This document shows, one piece after another, positions 33,249 to 45,896 of a stretch of DNA of 64,000 nucleotides. The number at the start of each line of letters is the position of its first letter. The stretch's first letter is position 1. Source of the stretch: Acuticoccus sp. I52.16.1 (lineage in GTDB: Bacteria > Pseudomonadota > Alphaproteobacteria > Rhizobiales > Amorphaceae). The notes beneath the pieces are model-generated. The model ran no database searches and was not told where the DNA came from. It was given only the letters and a program-made list of their open reading frames with translations. Location of the stretch: NCBI RefSeq assembly GCF_022865125.1, contig NZ_CP094828.1:930001-994000 (forward strand). The letters are read 5' to 3'. The translations under genes and the position numbers were made by a program.

Positions 33249-33617
33249 TCACTTCGGCAGGAACGACTTGATCGTCGAGATGAAGCGATCGATCGAGATG
33301 GGCTTCGACAGGTAGGCCTCACAACCGGCGGCGCGGATGCGTTCCTCGTCGCCCTTCATCGCAAATGCCGTCACCGCGATGACGGGGATCGGCTTCAAGT
33401 CGGGGTCCGACTTGATCTGCTCCGTCACCTCCAGGCCGGACATCTCGGGAAGCTGGATGTCCATCACGATGAGATCCGGCCGCTCTGCTTTGGCCACCTT
33501 CAAGGCGTCGATCCCGTTGCGCGTTTCCAGGATTTCCATCCCGCTCGCCTCGAGCAGATCGTGGAAGAGCTTCATATTCAGCTCGTTGTCTTCCACGATG
33601 AGCACCCTGTGGGCCAT
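33249..33617 (-). CDS. divK: single-domain response regulator DivK
   Basis: A 122-residue receiver-only protein. Phosphoacceptor D53 ([12 protein letters not shown]), acidic pair E9-D10, the conserved Thr in AVTAFA and Lys in YLSKPIS are all present. ATG at 33617 has GGAG six bases upstream. Length and sequence match DivK, which in alphaproteobacteria controls cell-cycle kinases and polarity. No pleD follows; it ends against rpmG. Confidence 0.92.
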   Translation of the reverse strand: MAHRVLIVEDNELNMKLFHDLLEASGMEILETRNGIDALKVAKAERPDLIVMDIQLPEMSGLEVTEQIKSDPDLKPIPVIAVTAFAMKGDEERIRAAGCEAYLSKPISIDRFISTIKSFLPK

Positions 33618-33677
33618 GCGCACTCCATTTGTGACCACGCCACAGCGGCGTCCTCGCCTGTGTGTGGGGCGTTGACC

Positions 33678-34061
33678 GTGCCGTCAAGTCGATCGCCGCG
33701 CCACCCCGTGACGAGGTCCCGCCGCAACGCGGACGACCCCGACGCCGGCACCATCGCCATCGCCGCTCTATCCTACTTTGCGACGGAACCGAAGACGATG
33801 AGCCGCTTCTTCGCGCTCACGGGCCTGGATCCGACCACCCTGCGCGATGCGGCGTCATCCCCGACCTTCATCGCGGGCCTTCTCGACTTCGTGCTGGCCG
33901 ACGAACGGGTGCTCATCGCCGTCGCCGAAGCCCAGGAAACCACGCCCGACGCCATCGTGCGCGCCCGCCAGGCGCTCGAGCGGCGCGTCGGCGGCGACCC
34001 TGTCGCCGGCTCGGTCGCCGACGACGGCTGGCCGCCCCGCCCCCACGACGACTGGGCCTAG
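33678..34061 (+). CDS. DUF3572 family protein
   Basis: About 127 residues if it starts at GTG 33678; GTG 33708 is an alternative since no ATG lies before the conserved part. The core is [20 protein letters not shown] then [20 protein letters not shown], the DUF3572 pattern. It lies divergent from divK and 45 bp upstream of dinB, the common alphaproteobacterial order. Function unknown. Start choice is the weak point. Confidence 0.8.
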   Translation: MPSSRSPRHPVTRSRRNADDPDAGTIAIAALSYFATEPKTMSRFFALTGLDPTTLRDAASSPTFIAGLLDFVLADERVLIAVAEAQETTPDAIVRARQALERRVGGDPVAGSVADDGWPPRPHDDWA

Positions 34062-34106
34062 GATGCCCGCGCTGCCGGGCGCTCCCTCCCCGTTCGGCGC
34101 CGCACG

Positions 34107-35483
34107 ATGAGCGCCGCCGCCGCGCTCTGCCGGGACTGCGCGGCGATTCTTCCCATCGACGCGCCGACCCGTTGCCCGCGCTGCCGCAGCCCGCGCTTGG
34201 TGCGACACGCCGAACTGACCGCGCTCGTCATCGCCCATGTCGACTGTGACGCCTTCTTCGCGGCTGTGGAAAAGCGCGACGACCCGTCGCTGCGCGATGT
34301 GCCGGTGATCGTCGGCGGCGGCCGGCGCGGGGTGGTCTCCACCTGCTGCTACCTCGCCCGCATCCACGGCGTTCGCTCGGCGATGCCGATGTTCAAGGCG
34401 TTGCAGGCCTGCCCCGACGCGGTGGTGGTCCGCCCCAACTTCGAGAAATATGTCGCCGCGGGGCGCGAGGTGCGCGACCGGATGAAGGCGCTGACGCCCC
34501 TGGTTCAGCCGCTGTCGATCGACGAGGCCTTCCTCGACCTGTCCGGCACCGAGCGGCTGCACGGGGCGCCACCCGCCGCCGTCATGGCCCGTTTCGCCAA
34601 GCGCGTGGAGGACGAGATCGGCATCACCGTCTCGGTCGGTCTCGCGCCCAACAAGTTCCTGGCCAAGTTCGCCTCGGACGCCGACAAGCCGCGCGGCTAC
34701 ACGGTGGTCGGCCAGGTCGATGCCGAGGCACGCCTCGCGGACGAGCCGGTGACGCGCCTGCCGGGGGTCGGTCCCGCCGCGGCACGCAAGCTGGAGGCCG
34801 GCGGCGTGCGTCTTGTGCGCGACGTGCAGCGCGCCAACCTGACCGACCTGATGCGGCGCTTCGGTGAAACCGGGCAGCGCCTGAAGCGCCTCGCGCACGG
34901 CAAGGACGACCGTGCCGTCGACCCGTCGAGCGAACGGAAATCGGTCTCCGCCGAGGAGACTTTCGAGGCGGACATCGCCGACCGGCACACGCTGCTCGCC
35001 CTGCTGCGCCACCTGTCGGAGAAAGTCTCGACGCGGGCGAAGGCGGCCGAGATCGGCGGGCGCACCATCACGCTGAAGCTGAAGACGCCGCAGTTCCGCA
35101 CGATCTCCCGCTCCGAGAGTCTCGAGGGGCCGACCGCGATGGCGCACCGCATCTTCGCCGTCGGCAAGGCGCTGCTGCTCGCCGAGCCCGAGGGGCAGCC
35201 CTACCGCCTCATCGGCATCGGCATCAGCGGCCTGGTGCCCGCCGGCGAGGCCGACGGCGAGGAGCTGTTCGACCCCGCCCGCACCCGCCTCGGCAAGGCC
35301 GAGCGCGCCATGGACGCGCTGCGCGCCCGCTTCGGCGACGACGCCGTGGTGACCGGCCTCTCGCTCTCGCGCCCGCAGCGGCATTCCCGGCCGGACGTCC
35401 CGCGCACGGACGACCACCGCGCCGCAGAGCCCGGACCCGGCGCTCCGACCGCCGGCCGCCGGCCGCGAGGTCAGAGCGAGTAA
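34107..35483 (+). CDS. dinB: DNA polymerase IV with N-terminal zinc finger
   Basis: A 458-residue Y-family polymerase. Residues 8-26 contain two CxxC pairs (C8, C11, C23, C26), a zinc ribbon added in front of the polymerase. The catalytic acids are D46 (AHVDCDAFF) and D139-E140 (SIDEAFLDLSG). Helix-hairpin-helix LPGVGPAAARKL and the little-finger domain follow. The C-terminus lacks an obvious beta-clamp peptide and ends in a Pro/Arg-rich tail. It performs translesion synthesis. Its 3' end overlaps the RTX gene by 13 bp. Confidence 0.95.
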   Translation: MSAAAALCRDCAAILPIDAPTRCPRCRSPRLVRHAELTALVIAHVDCDAFFAAVEKRDDPSLRDVPVIVGGGRRGVVSTCCYLARIHGVRSAMPMFKALQACPDAVVVRPNFEKYVAAGREVRDRMKALTPLVQPLSIDEAFLDLSGTERLHGAPPAAVMARFAKRVEDEIGITVSVGLAPNKFLAKFASDADKPRGYTVVGQVDAEARLADEPVTRLPGVGPAAARKLEAGGVRLVRDVQRANLTDLMRRFGETGQRLKRLAHGKDDRAVDPSSERKSVSAEETFEADIADRHTLLALLRHLSEKVSTRAKAAEIGGRTITLKLKTPQFRTISRSESLEGPTAMAHRIFAVGKALLLAEPEGQPYRLIGIGISGLVPAGEADGEELFDPARTRLGKAERAMDALRARFGDDAVVTGLSLSRPQRHSRPDVPRTDDHRAAEPGPGAPTAGRRPRGQSE

Positions 35484-37312
35484 AAGGGGTCCGGGCCGAA
35501 CACCATCGCGTCGAGGTCGACCTCCTCCGGCTGGACGCCGAGGAGCACGACCGAGGAATCGCCCACCTTCACCAGAGTGTCCCGCGCGCCGATACCGCGC
35601 ACCGCGACCCGCGGGTCTGCGCCCGGATCGTCGATGCCGAAGGTCGAGAAGTCGAGCGTGTCGCGGCCGGGTTGAAAGTCGGTCACCGTGTCGCGCGCGC
35701 CCTGGGGGAGGAACCGGAAGACGTCCGCGCCGGCGCCGCCGGTCAGCGTATCCGCGCCCGCACCGCCGCAGAGCGTATCCGCCCCGGCGCCGCCCCACAG
35801 CCTGTCGTCGCCGCGAGCGTCCGACAGGTGATCGTGACCGTCCCCGCCGACGAGCGTGTCGTCGCCCCCTTCGCCGGAGAGGACGTCGTGACCGCCGCCG
35901 CCCCACAACATGTCGCCGCCGCGATCGCCCTCGATCGCGTCGGCGCCCTCCTGGCCGTGCAGCGTGTCGTCGCCGCCCTGCCCGTGCAGCGTGTCCGCGC
36001 CACGCCCGCCGAAGATCGCGTCGTCGCCGCGCCCCCCGCCCAGCACGTCGGCGCCGAGGCGGCCGGAGATTCGGTCCGCCCCGTCAAGCCCCGCGACGGT
36101 ATCGGCGCCGGCCAACGCGTCGATCACGTCGCCGCCGGCGGTGCCGGCGGTGCCGTCGAGGTCGTCGTCGCCTTCCGTGGGGGCTCCGTCCAGCGTGAGG
36201 CCGTCGATGCGATAGAAGAGGACCTCCTCGTCCCCTCCGAACGGCCAGACCGGATCCTCGGACGGGTCCATGATGGAGCTGAACACGACGTGCAGCCCGC
36301 CGCCGGCGTAGGCCAGCACGAGGCCGCCCTCGGTGTAGGCCGACAGATCCACCTCGTGCGTCGTGGTGGCGAGCTCGGTGAGCGTGCCGGTGCCCGACAC
36401 CTCGTAGAGCGTCAGGCGCTCGTCTTCACCGGGCGCACCGACCGAGAGCGTGACGAGGAAGCTCTGCCCCCAGACCGTCCCGCTCCCCATGTCGACGATA
36501 CCCGACACGTCGACACCCGTGTCGAAGGTGCCGATCGCGCCGTTGCGGCGCACGATGAGCCCCCCCAGCGCCCCCGCGCCCGCCGACGCGGTGAAGAGAT
36601 GATCGAGGCCACCGAATTCGAGGACTTCGATCTGTTCGTAGGATGTCGCCGGCGCGTCGAAGGTCACCGTGGGGCCGAACGCACCGTCGGCCCGCAGCGT
36701 CTCGTAGGTGTTGCCTCCGCGGAAAATCAGCGCCCGGTCGCGCAGCTCGGCCACAGCGATTTCGCTGCCGATGGCGCCGCCAAGGTCCACCGTGTCCGTT
36801 ACCGTGAGGGAGCCATCGTCGGCGACCCGGCTCGAGACGAGCGCCGGCGGCCCGTTGCGCGGCTCGCGTGCGGAGATCAGGTAGGCCTCGCCGCCGATCT
36901 GGGCGACCGCCACGTCGGGAAGGCTCACGCTGGCGAGGTGCTGGGTCGGGCCCGCGATGCGGTCCAGCGTCCCGCCGATGTCATAGGCCAGGTCGCTGCC
37001 GTGCACGGACCCGGCATAAGGCGGCTGGTGGTAGAGGAGCAACGGTCCGTCCGACGTCTCGACCGTCACGAAAGAACCATGCCAGGACAGACCGTCGACG
37101 ATATCCTCTGAGACCCGATCGAGGGCGCCGTCGGCCTGGAGCGCGAACTCGTCGATGCGTCCCCCGCCCACGTCGCTGAAACCGGCAACGAAGATCCGCG
37201 CGCTGTTCCCGGCCCCCACGACTTCGACGGATCCGACCCCAGAAAACGGTGGCGGCCCCCAAAGGCGCGCGACTTCGTCAAAAACCACGTCGGTCACAAG
37301 TCCTCCCGCCAC
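35471..37312 (-). CDS. RTX-type calcium-binding repeat protein
   Basis: A 613-residue protein. Residues 1-380 are beta-rich, of beta-propeller-like character, without a signal peptide. From about 400 to 545 there are many GGxGxDxL/I/U nonapeptides (GGRGDDAIFGGRGADTLHGQ and similar), the calcium-binding RTX roll. The C-terminus FRFLPQGARDTVTDF and FQPGRDTLDFSTFG is the typical cap and signal for type I secretion. No transporter genes are adjacent. It is probably exported to the medium or cell surface; function of the N-terminal part unknown. Confidence 0.88.
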   Translation of the reverse strand: MAGGLVTDVVFDEVARLWGPPPFSGVGSVEVVGAGNSARIFVAGFSDVGGGRIDEFALQADGALDRVSEDIVDGLSWHGSFVTVETSDGPLLLYHQPPYAGSVHGSDLAYDIGGTLDRIAGPTQHLASVSLPDVAVAQIGGEAYLISAREPRNGPPALVSSRVADDGSLTVTDTVDLGGAIGSEIAVAELRDRALIFRGGNTYETLRADGAFGPTVTFDAPATSYEQIEVLEFGGLDHLFTASAGAGALGGLIVRRNGAIGTFDTGVDVSGIVDMGSGTVWGQSFLVTLSVGAPGEDERLTLYEVSGTGTLTELATTTHEVDLSAYTEGGLVLAYAGGGLHVVFSSIMDPSEDPVWPFGGDEEVLFYRIDGLTLDGAPTEGDDDLDGTAGTAGGDVIDALAGADTVAGLDGADRISGRLGADVLGGGRGDDAIFGGRGADTLHGQGGDDTLHGQEGADAIEGDRGGDMLWGGGGHDVLSGEGGDDTLVGGDGHDHLSDARGDDRLWGGAGADTLCGGAGADTLTGGAGADVFRFLPQGARDTVTDFQPGRDTLDFSTFGIDDPGADPRVAVRGIGARDTLVKVGDSSVVLLGVQPEEVDLDAMVFGPDPFYSL

Positions 37313-37379
37313 ATGCCCGCGATCTTACCGCCGCGGTCTGACACGCGACAGCATTTAAGATCAAAGTTCAGGAATAGTG

Positions 37380-37410
37380 GATATAGAAAAGGCCGCCCCG
37401 GAGGGCGGCC
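37380..37410 (-). terminator. rho-independent terminator of ilvC
   Basis: On the minus strand GGCCGCCC pairs with GGGCGGCC around a TCCG loop (37410-37391), followed by TTTTCTATAT (37390-37381). It starts about 30 bp after the ilvC stop. It is an 8-bp perfect G+C stem with a T-tract. Confidence 0.85.
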
Positions 37411-37440
37411 CATCGTGTCGGTCGTGAACAGCGCGGGCGC

Positions 37441-38493
<1,053 letters not shown>

Positions 38494-38604
38494 TCACCTC
38501 CCGTCGCGGACCGTCATAGACGGTTTGCAACGGGATTGTGAATGGCTTAGGCGCACTGCATAGAAGATCGCCCCGAATTGCCGACCGGAAGGTCAGCGGC
38601 GGGC

Positions 38605-39183
38605 TCAGTTGGCGCGCAGCTCGGGCTGGCCCGCCATCGCCTGCGAGCTCGCTTCGGAGAGCATGTGCGGCGCGAGACAGGCCGCGAGCGCGTCGCAGTG
38701 CTCGGTCTTTGTGCGGCGCGTGACCGGCTCGCCCAACACGTCGGCGACGATGAGCTGCAGTTCGGCGATGCGGATCTTCTTGTCCTTGCCGAGCCGGTCG
38801 ATCAGCTCGCCGGCCTCCGCGGACGAAGCCTCGGAAAACTGCTCGATGTAGCGCATGACGAGATCGCCCCGCACGCCCACCGGCATCGTCTCCATGGTGA
38901 TCAGCGTCTTGGTGGCCGGCGCCCGCACGGGGACCGGCTTCTCGGACAGCGGCCCGACCTCGGCGGCGACGGGGGCGGCGGCCGGGGCGGCGCGGCGCTC
39001 GGAGACCGCATGGGCCGGCACGTTGGCCGACCGCTCGGGCAGGATCATCGCGTTGCGGTCGCGCGCCAGACCGATCCCGGAGATCGCTCTCTGGTTGGCT
39101 TCCATCTCGGCCGCAGCAACTCGCATGACGGAGCGCGCGATATTGCGGGTATAGCGCTCCAGAAACTCAGCTAGAAACCACAT
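38605..39183 (-). CDS. hypothetical protein, possibly regulatory
   Basis: A 192-residue protein. ATG at 39183 has GGAGGTGG upstream. The N-terminus WFLAEFLERYTRNIARSVMR is amphipathic, residues 60-95 are Ala/Pro-rich linker, and the C-terminal part (DLVMRYIEQFSEASSAEAGEL to AACLAPHML) is helical. No family recognised with confidence; it slightly resembles alphaproteobacterial DUF2336-like segments. It stands alone 145 bp upstream of ilvC, with a 379-bp G+C-rich gap behind it. Confidence 0.65.
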   Translation of the reverse strand: MWFLAEFLERYTRNIARSVMRVAAAEMEANQRAISGIGLARDRNAMILPERSANVPAHAVSERRAAPAAAPVAAEVGPLSEKPVPVRAPATKTLITMETMPVGVRGDLVMRYIEQFSEASSAEAGELIDRLGKDKKIRIAELQLIVADVLGEPVTRRTKTEHCDALAACLAPHMLSEASSQAMAGQPELRAN

Positions 39184-39562
39184 TGTTGTCCACCTCCACT
39201 GGAGTGGGCGAGGACGTTCGTTGCCCTCCGACGCGGCACACAATGGAGCGAAAGTGTTGACGACTCCTAAAGCATGTTCGCCTAGTCGATTTTTACCGTA
39301 CTTCCGCTGAGGTTCGAGTAGATCGCAGGTGATCGCCACGGCCCGTCGGGCGATCATCTGTTCCAATTCCGTTCTCCACCGCCCCCTCCGCAGCGCGGGC
39401 CGGGCCGGCGGCGCGGCACGCCCGTCAGAAGCGCCCGCGCCCCGCAGGACGCCGCGCATTCTCTGCGGTTTCGGCGGCCGGAGGGCGCGGCCCGGCCTCG
39501 CCCCGGCGCGAGACGCCGGTGGGGCGGGCGGTGGGGCGCCCCGGCGGGCGGGGCGCGGCGCG
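39184..39562. other. 379-bp intergenic region
   Basis: The left part (39184-39330) is less G+C-rich and probably holds the promoter of the hypothetical gene at 39183. The right part is very G+C-rich with no convincing gene, terminator T-tract or repeat. It separates housekeeping genes from the C1-oxidation island. Confidence 0.4.
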
Positions 39563-39943
39563 CTACTCGGAGAAGGTGGCGAGATAGGCGATGATGTCGG
39601 CCCGCTGTTCCTCGCGGCGCAGGCCGCCGAAGGCCATCTTCGTGCCCTTCACGGACTTGCGCGGCGATTCCAGGAACGAATCGAGCAACGCCTCGTCCCA
39701 CACTTTGCCTTCGCCGAACTCGACCATGCCCGGTGAATACTTGAACCCTTCCAGCGTCCCCGGCTGCCGGCCGATGACCCCGTTGAGCTGCGGGCCGATC
39801 TTGTTCTGAGCGCCCTCGCCGACCGCGTGGCAGGCCATGCACATCCGGAAGACCTTCTCACCGGCGGCCGGGTCCTGGGCCAGCGCCGGCGCGGCGGTGG
39901 CGAGGGTGACGGCGGCGGCCACCGCCAGCACGAGCTTTGTCAT
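39563..39943 (-). CDS. class I cytochrome c
   Basis: A 126-residue periplasmic cytochrome with a signal peptide ending at ALAQ (residue 23). Heme attachment is C35-x-x-C38-H39 (CMACH). The sixth ligand is probably the Met of KGTKMAFGGL. It is of the c2/c550 (mitochondrial-like) type. GGAGG precedes the ATG at 39943. It lies 160 bp downstream of the formaldehyde genes and could carry electrons from XoxG to the terminal oxidase. That link is inference from context. Confidence 0.9.
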   Translation of the reverse strand: MTKLVLAVAAAVTLATAAPALAQDPAAGEKVFRMCMACHAVGEGAQNKIGPQLNGVIGRQPGTLEGFKYSPGMVEFGEGKVWDEALLDSFLESPRKSVKGTKMAFGGLRREEQRADIIAYLATFSE

Positions 39944-40106
39944 TGCGTTCCTCCAAACTAGACGAGTTATTGTTTTAGAGCAGCCGCGGTCCGGCGCGAT
40001 ACGGCCGGCACGCATCCGATGGTCGTGATTGTCGCGAAATCGGGACGCGCCAGGCCGGCGCGACCGCCCGCGATCCCGGCACGCCCGGCATCCGTCATCG
40101 CGCCCG

Positions 40107-40946
40107 TCAGACGCCCAGGCGCTCGGCGTGCCAGGCGATGTGGTCGGGCATGAAGGTGGAGATGAAGTAGTAGGAGTGATCGTAGCCCGGCCGCATCCGC
40201 AGGGTGAGGTCGATGCCGGCGTCGGCGCAGGCTTTCGCCAGCAGCTCCGGCTTGAGCTGATCGGCGAGGAAATTGTCCGCCTCGCCCTGGTCGACGAGGA
40301 TGTCCTTCACGCGCGCCCCGTCCTCGATCAGCGCCACGGCGTCGTGCCGGCGCCATCGGGAGGTGTCGCCCCCAAGATAGGCGGGGAAAGCCTTCTGCCC
40401 CCAGGGCACCTGCGCCGGGGCCACGATGGGCGCGAAGGCGGAGACCGAGGCGAACCGCTCGGGATGGCGCAGCGCGATCGTCAACGCGCCATGTCCTCCC
40501 ATCGAATGACCGAAGATCCCCTGCCGCCCCAGGTCGGCGGGGACGTTCGCAGCCACCACCTCCGGCAGCTCCTCCTCGATATAGGTGCGCATCTTGAAGT
40601 GCGGCGAGAAGGGCGGCTGCGTCGCGTCGACGTAGAAGCCCGCGCCCTGGCCGAGATCGTAGGCCTCGTCATCGGCCACGCCCTCGCCGCGGGGGCTGGT
40701 ATCGGGGCACACGACGATGATGCCCGCCTCGGCCGCCGCCTTGCGATACTCGCCCTTCTCCATGACGTTGGCATGGGTGCACGTGAGCCCGGATAGGTAC
40801 CACAGCACCGGCCGCGGCCCGGCTTCCGCCTGCGGCGGCAGGTAGACGGCGAAGGTCATCTCCGTGCCGGTGGCGCGCGAGGTGTGCTTGGCGACGAGCT
40901 GCTGGCCGCCGTGCGCGGCGAAACGCGAGACGATGTCCATCGTCAT
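40107..40946 (-). CDS. fghA: S-formylglutathione hydrolase
   Basis: A 279-residue alpha/beta hydrolase. The nucleophile is S148 in GHSMGGHGALT; Asp and His are in VDQGEADNF and PGYDHSYYF. It has the human-ESD-like family features LWYLSGLTCTHANV and PDTSPRG. It hydrolyses S-formylglutathione to formate and glutathione, step two after class III alcohol dehydrogenase. Its ATG overlaps the upstream gene stop (ATGA), placing it in one operon with adhC. ATG at 40940 is an alternative start. Confidence 0.96.
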   Translation of the reverse strand: MTMDIVSRFAAHGGQQLVAKHTSRATGTEMTFAVYLPPQAEAGPRPVLWYLSGLTCTHANVMEKGEYRKAAAEAGIIVVCPDTSPRGEGVADDEAYDLGQGAGFYVDATQPPFSPHFKMRTYIEEELPEVVAANVPADLGRQGIFGHSMGGHGALTIALRHPERFASVSAFAPIVAPAQVPWGQKAFPAYLGGDTSRWRRHDAVALIEDGARVKDILVDQGEADNFLADQLKPELLAKACADAGIDLTLRMRPGYDHSYYFISTFMPDHIAWHAERLGV

Positions 40947-41349
40947 TGCGCGCTCGCCTCTTCGCCCAGCAGCATGCGGCGGTAGTTCTCGGCGACCTTC
41001 GGGTGCAGCGGCCAGTTGATGCAGCCACCGTCGTACGGGGTGACGATCTTCAGGTGGGTGACGTTGGTCTCGCCGATGGAGATCGCCACCGTCTCACCGG
41101 TGTGGCTGGCGGTGAAGGCCGACAGCGCCTTCTCCGCGCCCGGGGCGAGGCAGAAGGTGAGCCCCTCCTTCTGCTCGACGCTGACGATGTCTCCGTCCGG
41201 CACGACGTAGGAGTCGGCATCGACGGTGAAGGCGAGCGGCTCGGGCGTGGCGGCGAGCGCGCGCCCCAGGAGCGCCCCGCCGAGCGCGCCGAGGCCGAAG
41301 AGCGTGACGCCGAGCGCCACCACCGCGGCCATACGGGTCAATGCCGCCA

Positions 41350-41350
<1 letters not shown>
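40943..41350 (-). CDS. SecDF P1-head-like secreted protein
   Basis: A 135-residue protein with a signal or anchor helix (MAAVVALGVTLFGLGALGGA). The C-terminal region EKALSAFTASHTGETVAISI then THLKIVTPYDGGCINWPLH resembles the P1 head subdomain of SecDF-type proteins, as a free-standing unit. Its start overlaps the adhC stop (TGATG) and its stop overlaps the fghA start, so it is translated with the formaldehyde genes. No role in C1 metabolism is established for such a protein; it may be an accessory factor in the periplasm. Two Cys residues are present. Confidence 0.7.
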
Positions 41351-43777
<2,427 letters not shown>

Positions 43778-43831
43778 GCGAGCCTCCATTCTCTCTTGAT
43801 GCGCCCGCTGCGTGACGGGGTCGTTGGTCGC

Positions 43832-44815
43832 CTATTCCCACTCCAGCTCGGCATAGGCGGCGGTGACGTTGCGGCGGTGGAACGCGTCGACCAGCACCCA
43901 GCCGGCGGCCGGCTCCGGCGCATCGGCCACCGCACGCGCGAGCGGCGTCCCCTCCGCGATGGCGCGGCGCACCTCGGCGGCGACCCCCTCCAGATAGCGC
44001 CGCTGCGGGGCGAGCGCGGCCGGCCACGGAACCGCCGCCGGCCCGTGGCCCGGAACCACCCGCGTGGCGGAAAGCTCTGCCAGACGCGGGTGAACGGCCA
44101 GCCAGCCGGCGATGCTGCCATCCACCACAGGTAGATGATGCACGAAGACGAGGTCGCCGGCAAACAGCGTCCCGGTGGCGAGATCGAGCACGGTGAGGTC
44201 GTTGTCGGTGTGGGCGGTGGGCCAGGCGGTGAGCCGCAGCACGCGCCCGCCGAGGTCGATCTCGCCGCCTTCGGCGACGTCGCGGTCCGGCAGCACGATC
44301 TCCTCCGGCCCGGCGCCGGCGTCGCCCATCGCCAGCGAGGTGCTCGCGCGGTAGTGCCCGGCGCGCACCGCCAGCGCGCGGCCCAGCTTGGCGTGGGCGA
44401 AGAAGGCCGGGTCCGCCCCCTGCGGCCCGGCACCGCGAAAGGCGGCATTGCCGAAGGTGTGGTCGGGATGCATGTGGGTGTTGATCACGGCGAGGACCGG
44501 CAGCGCCGTCACCTCGCGTATCGCGGCCAGCAGCGCCCGCCCGATGGCGACGCTGCCGCCGGTGTCGATGACCGCCACGCCCTCGGCGCCGACGACGAAG
44601 CCGAGATTGGCGATGTCGCCCCGGTTGTCCGGTGCGGCGAGCGCCTCAGCCCCTTCGTGGACGTAGACGCCGGGGGCGATCTCGACGGTCGTCAGCGCGT
44701 CGCCGGCCGCCTCCCCGACCGCCCGCGGCGGCTGGGCGAGGACCTCCTGGTGCGCCTGGGCGAGCACCGTCACGGCCAGCAGCCCCAGGGCGAAGGCGGC
44801 CGGGGCCAGCCTCAT
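43832..44815 (-). CDS. quinoprotein relay system zinc metallohydrolase (SoxH-like)
   Basis: A 327-residue MBL-fold hydrolase with a signal peptide (residues 1-22). Zinc motif HMHPDH gives H114, H116, D118, H119; further ligands are in TAHTDNDL and VPGHGP. It is of the SoxH-like type associated with PQQ dehydrogenases. It probably acts on thiol conjugates carried by the SoxYZ-like protein encoded next. ATG at 44815 overlaps the pentapeptide gene stop (ATGA), indicating coupling. Confidence 0.9.
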   Translation of the reverse strand: MRLAPAAFALGLLAVTVLAQAHQEVLAQPPRAVGEAAGDALTTVEIAPGVYVHEGAEALAAPDNRGDIANLGFVVGAEGVAVIDTGGSVAIGRALLAAIREVTALPVLAVINTHMHPDHTFGNAAFRGAGPQGADPAFFAHAKLGRALAVRAGHYRASTSLAMGDAGAGPEEIVLPDRDVAEGGEIDLGGRVLRLTAWPTAHTDNDLTVLDLATGTLFAGDLVFVHHLPVVDGSIAGWLAVHPRLAELSATRVVPGHGPAAVPWPAALAPQRRYLEGVAAEVRRAIAEGTPLARAVADAPEPAAGWVLVDAFHRRNVTAAYAELEWE

Positions 44816-45732
44816 TTGCGCCGCACCCGGCCAAGACCGGTGGCGCCGGTCCAGTCGGCCTCCGCCTCGCCGATCACGTCCACCAGGCGGGCCGAGGCGA
44901 GCGCCGCACCGGCGAGGCGGGCGCCGGTGAGGGTCGCGCCGGTGAGGTCCGCACCGGAAAGATCGGCTCGGGTGAGGTCCGCCCCGCTCAGGTCCGCTCC
45001 CTTCAGCGAGGCGAAGGCGAAGTCGACGCGGTTGAGGTCGGCGCCGCTGAGGTCGGCCGCGTCGAGTCGCGCCGAGCGCAGGACCGCCCGCACCAACCCC
45101 ATCGACTGGTTCTTCATGTCCGCTCCCAGCACCGCGCCCCTCAGGTTCGCCTCTGTCAGGTCCGCGCCTGACAGGTCGGCGGTGATGCGCGCGCCGCTGA
45201 GGTTCGCCCGCACCAGGGCGGCCTTCTGCATCTGCGACGAGCGGAGGCTGGCGCCCGTCAGGTCGGAGCCGGTGAGGTCGGCCTCCATCAACCATGCCTG
45301 ATCGAGGATCGCGCCCGAGAGGTCGGCCCCGGAGAGCACGGCGCGGTTGAGGTAGGCCGCCCGCAGCCGCGCGCCCGGCAAGGCGAGGCCGCCGAGATCG
45401 AGCGTGGCGAGGCGCGCCTTGGTCAGTTCGGCCGGCCCGTGCGCCGCCGCCGCGACGACGGCCTCGCGCGTCATCGCCGGAACGGTCATCGCCTCGGACT
45501 CGAGGTCGACGTGCGCGAGGGGGGATTGCGCGCGCAGAGGCGCCACGGACGCCATGAGGACGCACAGCGCGACCGCGGCTAGCCCTCCCGCGCGCCTTTG
45601 GCAAGCCCCGCCTTTAGTCGCAATAGAACACCCCGGCGACGGTCGCGCGGCGGTGAGAAGAACAGACCATCGGCCTCTGCCGGTCGACATCGCAAGTCGC
45701 CTGTGGTCACATGCGGCGAAGTTATAGCGCAA
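44812..45732 (-). CDS. pentapeptide-repeat protein, periplasmic
   Basis: Up to 306 residues. Residues from about 110 to 290 are tandem A(D/N)LXX pentapeptides (DLSGADLNRVDFAFASLKGA and similar), forming a right-handed quadrilateral beta-helix. A hydrophobic segment GGLAAVALCVLMASVAPLRAQ (about 50-70) looks like a signal sequence but lies unusually far from both ATG candidates (45732, 45690), so the true start is uncertain. It is the first gene of the minus-strand set running to the SoxYZ gene and is divergent from xoxF. Role unknown. Confidence 0.82.
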   Translation of the reverse strand: MRYNFAACDHRRLAMSTGRGRWSVLLTAARPSPGCSIATKGGACQRRAGGLAAVALCVLMASVAPLRAQSPLAHVDLESEAMTVPAMTREAVVAAAAHGPAELTKARLATLDLGGLALPGARLRAAYLNRAVLSGADLSGAILDQAWLMEADLTGSDLTGASLRSSQMQKAALVRANLSGARITADLSGADLTEANLRGAVLGADMKNQSMGLVRAVLRSARLDAADLSGADLNRVDFAFASLKGADLSGADLTRADLSGADLTGATLTGARLAGAALASARLVDVIGEAEADWTGATGLGRVRRK

Positions 45733-45896
45733 GTGAAGTATTTGCGGACCAATCCTTTAGCAGCGGGACTTTGGTCGTATGCGCTGGAACGTTGTTCAGA
45801 CTTCGAATGGCATTGCAATCTCTGGCGAGATCATGATGGGATACCGCATCGAACCGCGGGGTCTCACTCGTGGGAAAAAACGCTAGGGAGGTGCTG

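Noticed and set aside
35700-36120. Repetitive DNA in the RTX gene as a CRISPR-like array
   Set aside because: Period is 27 bp or less with coding-driven similarity (GGxGxDxL repeats); no spacers and no cas genes.
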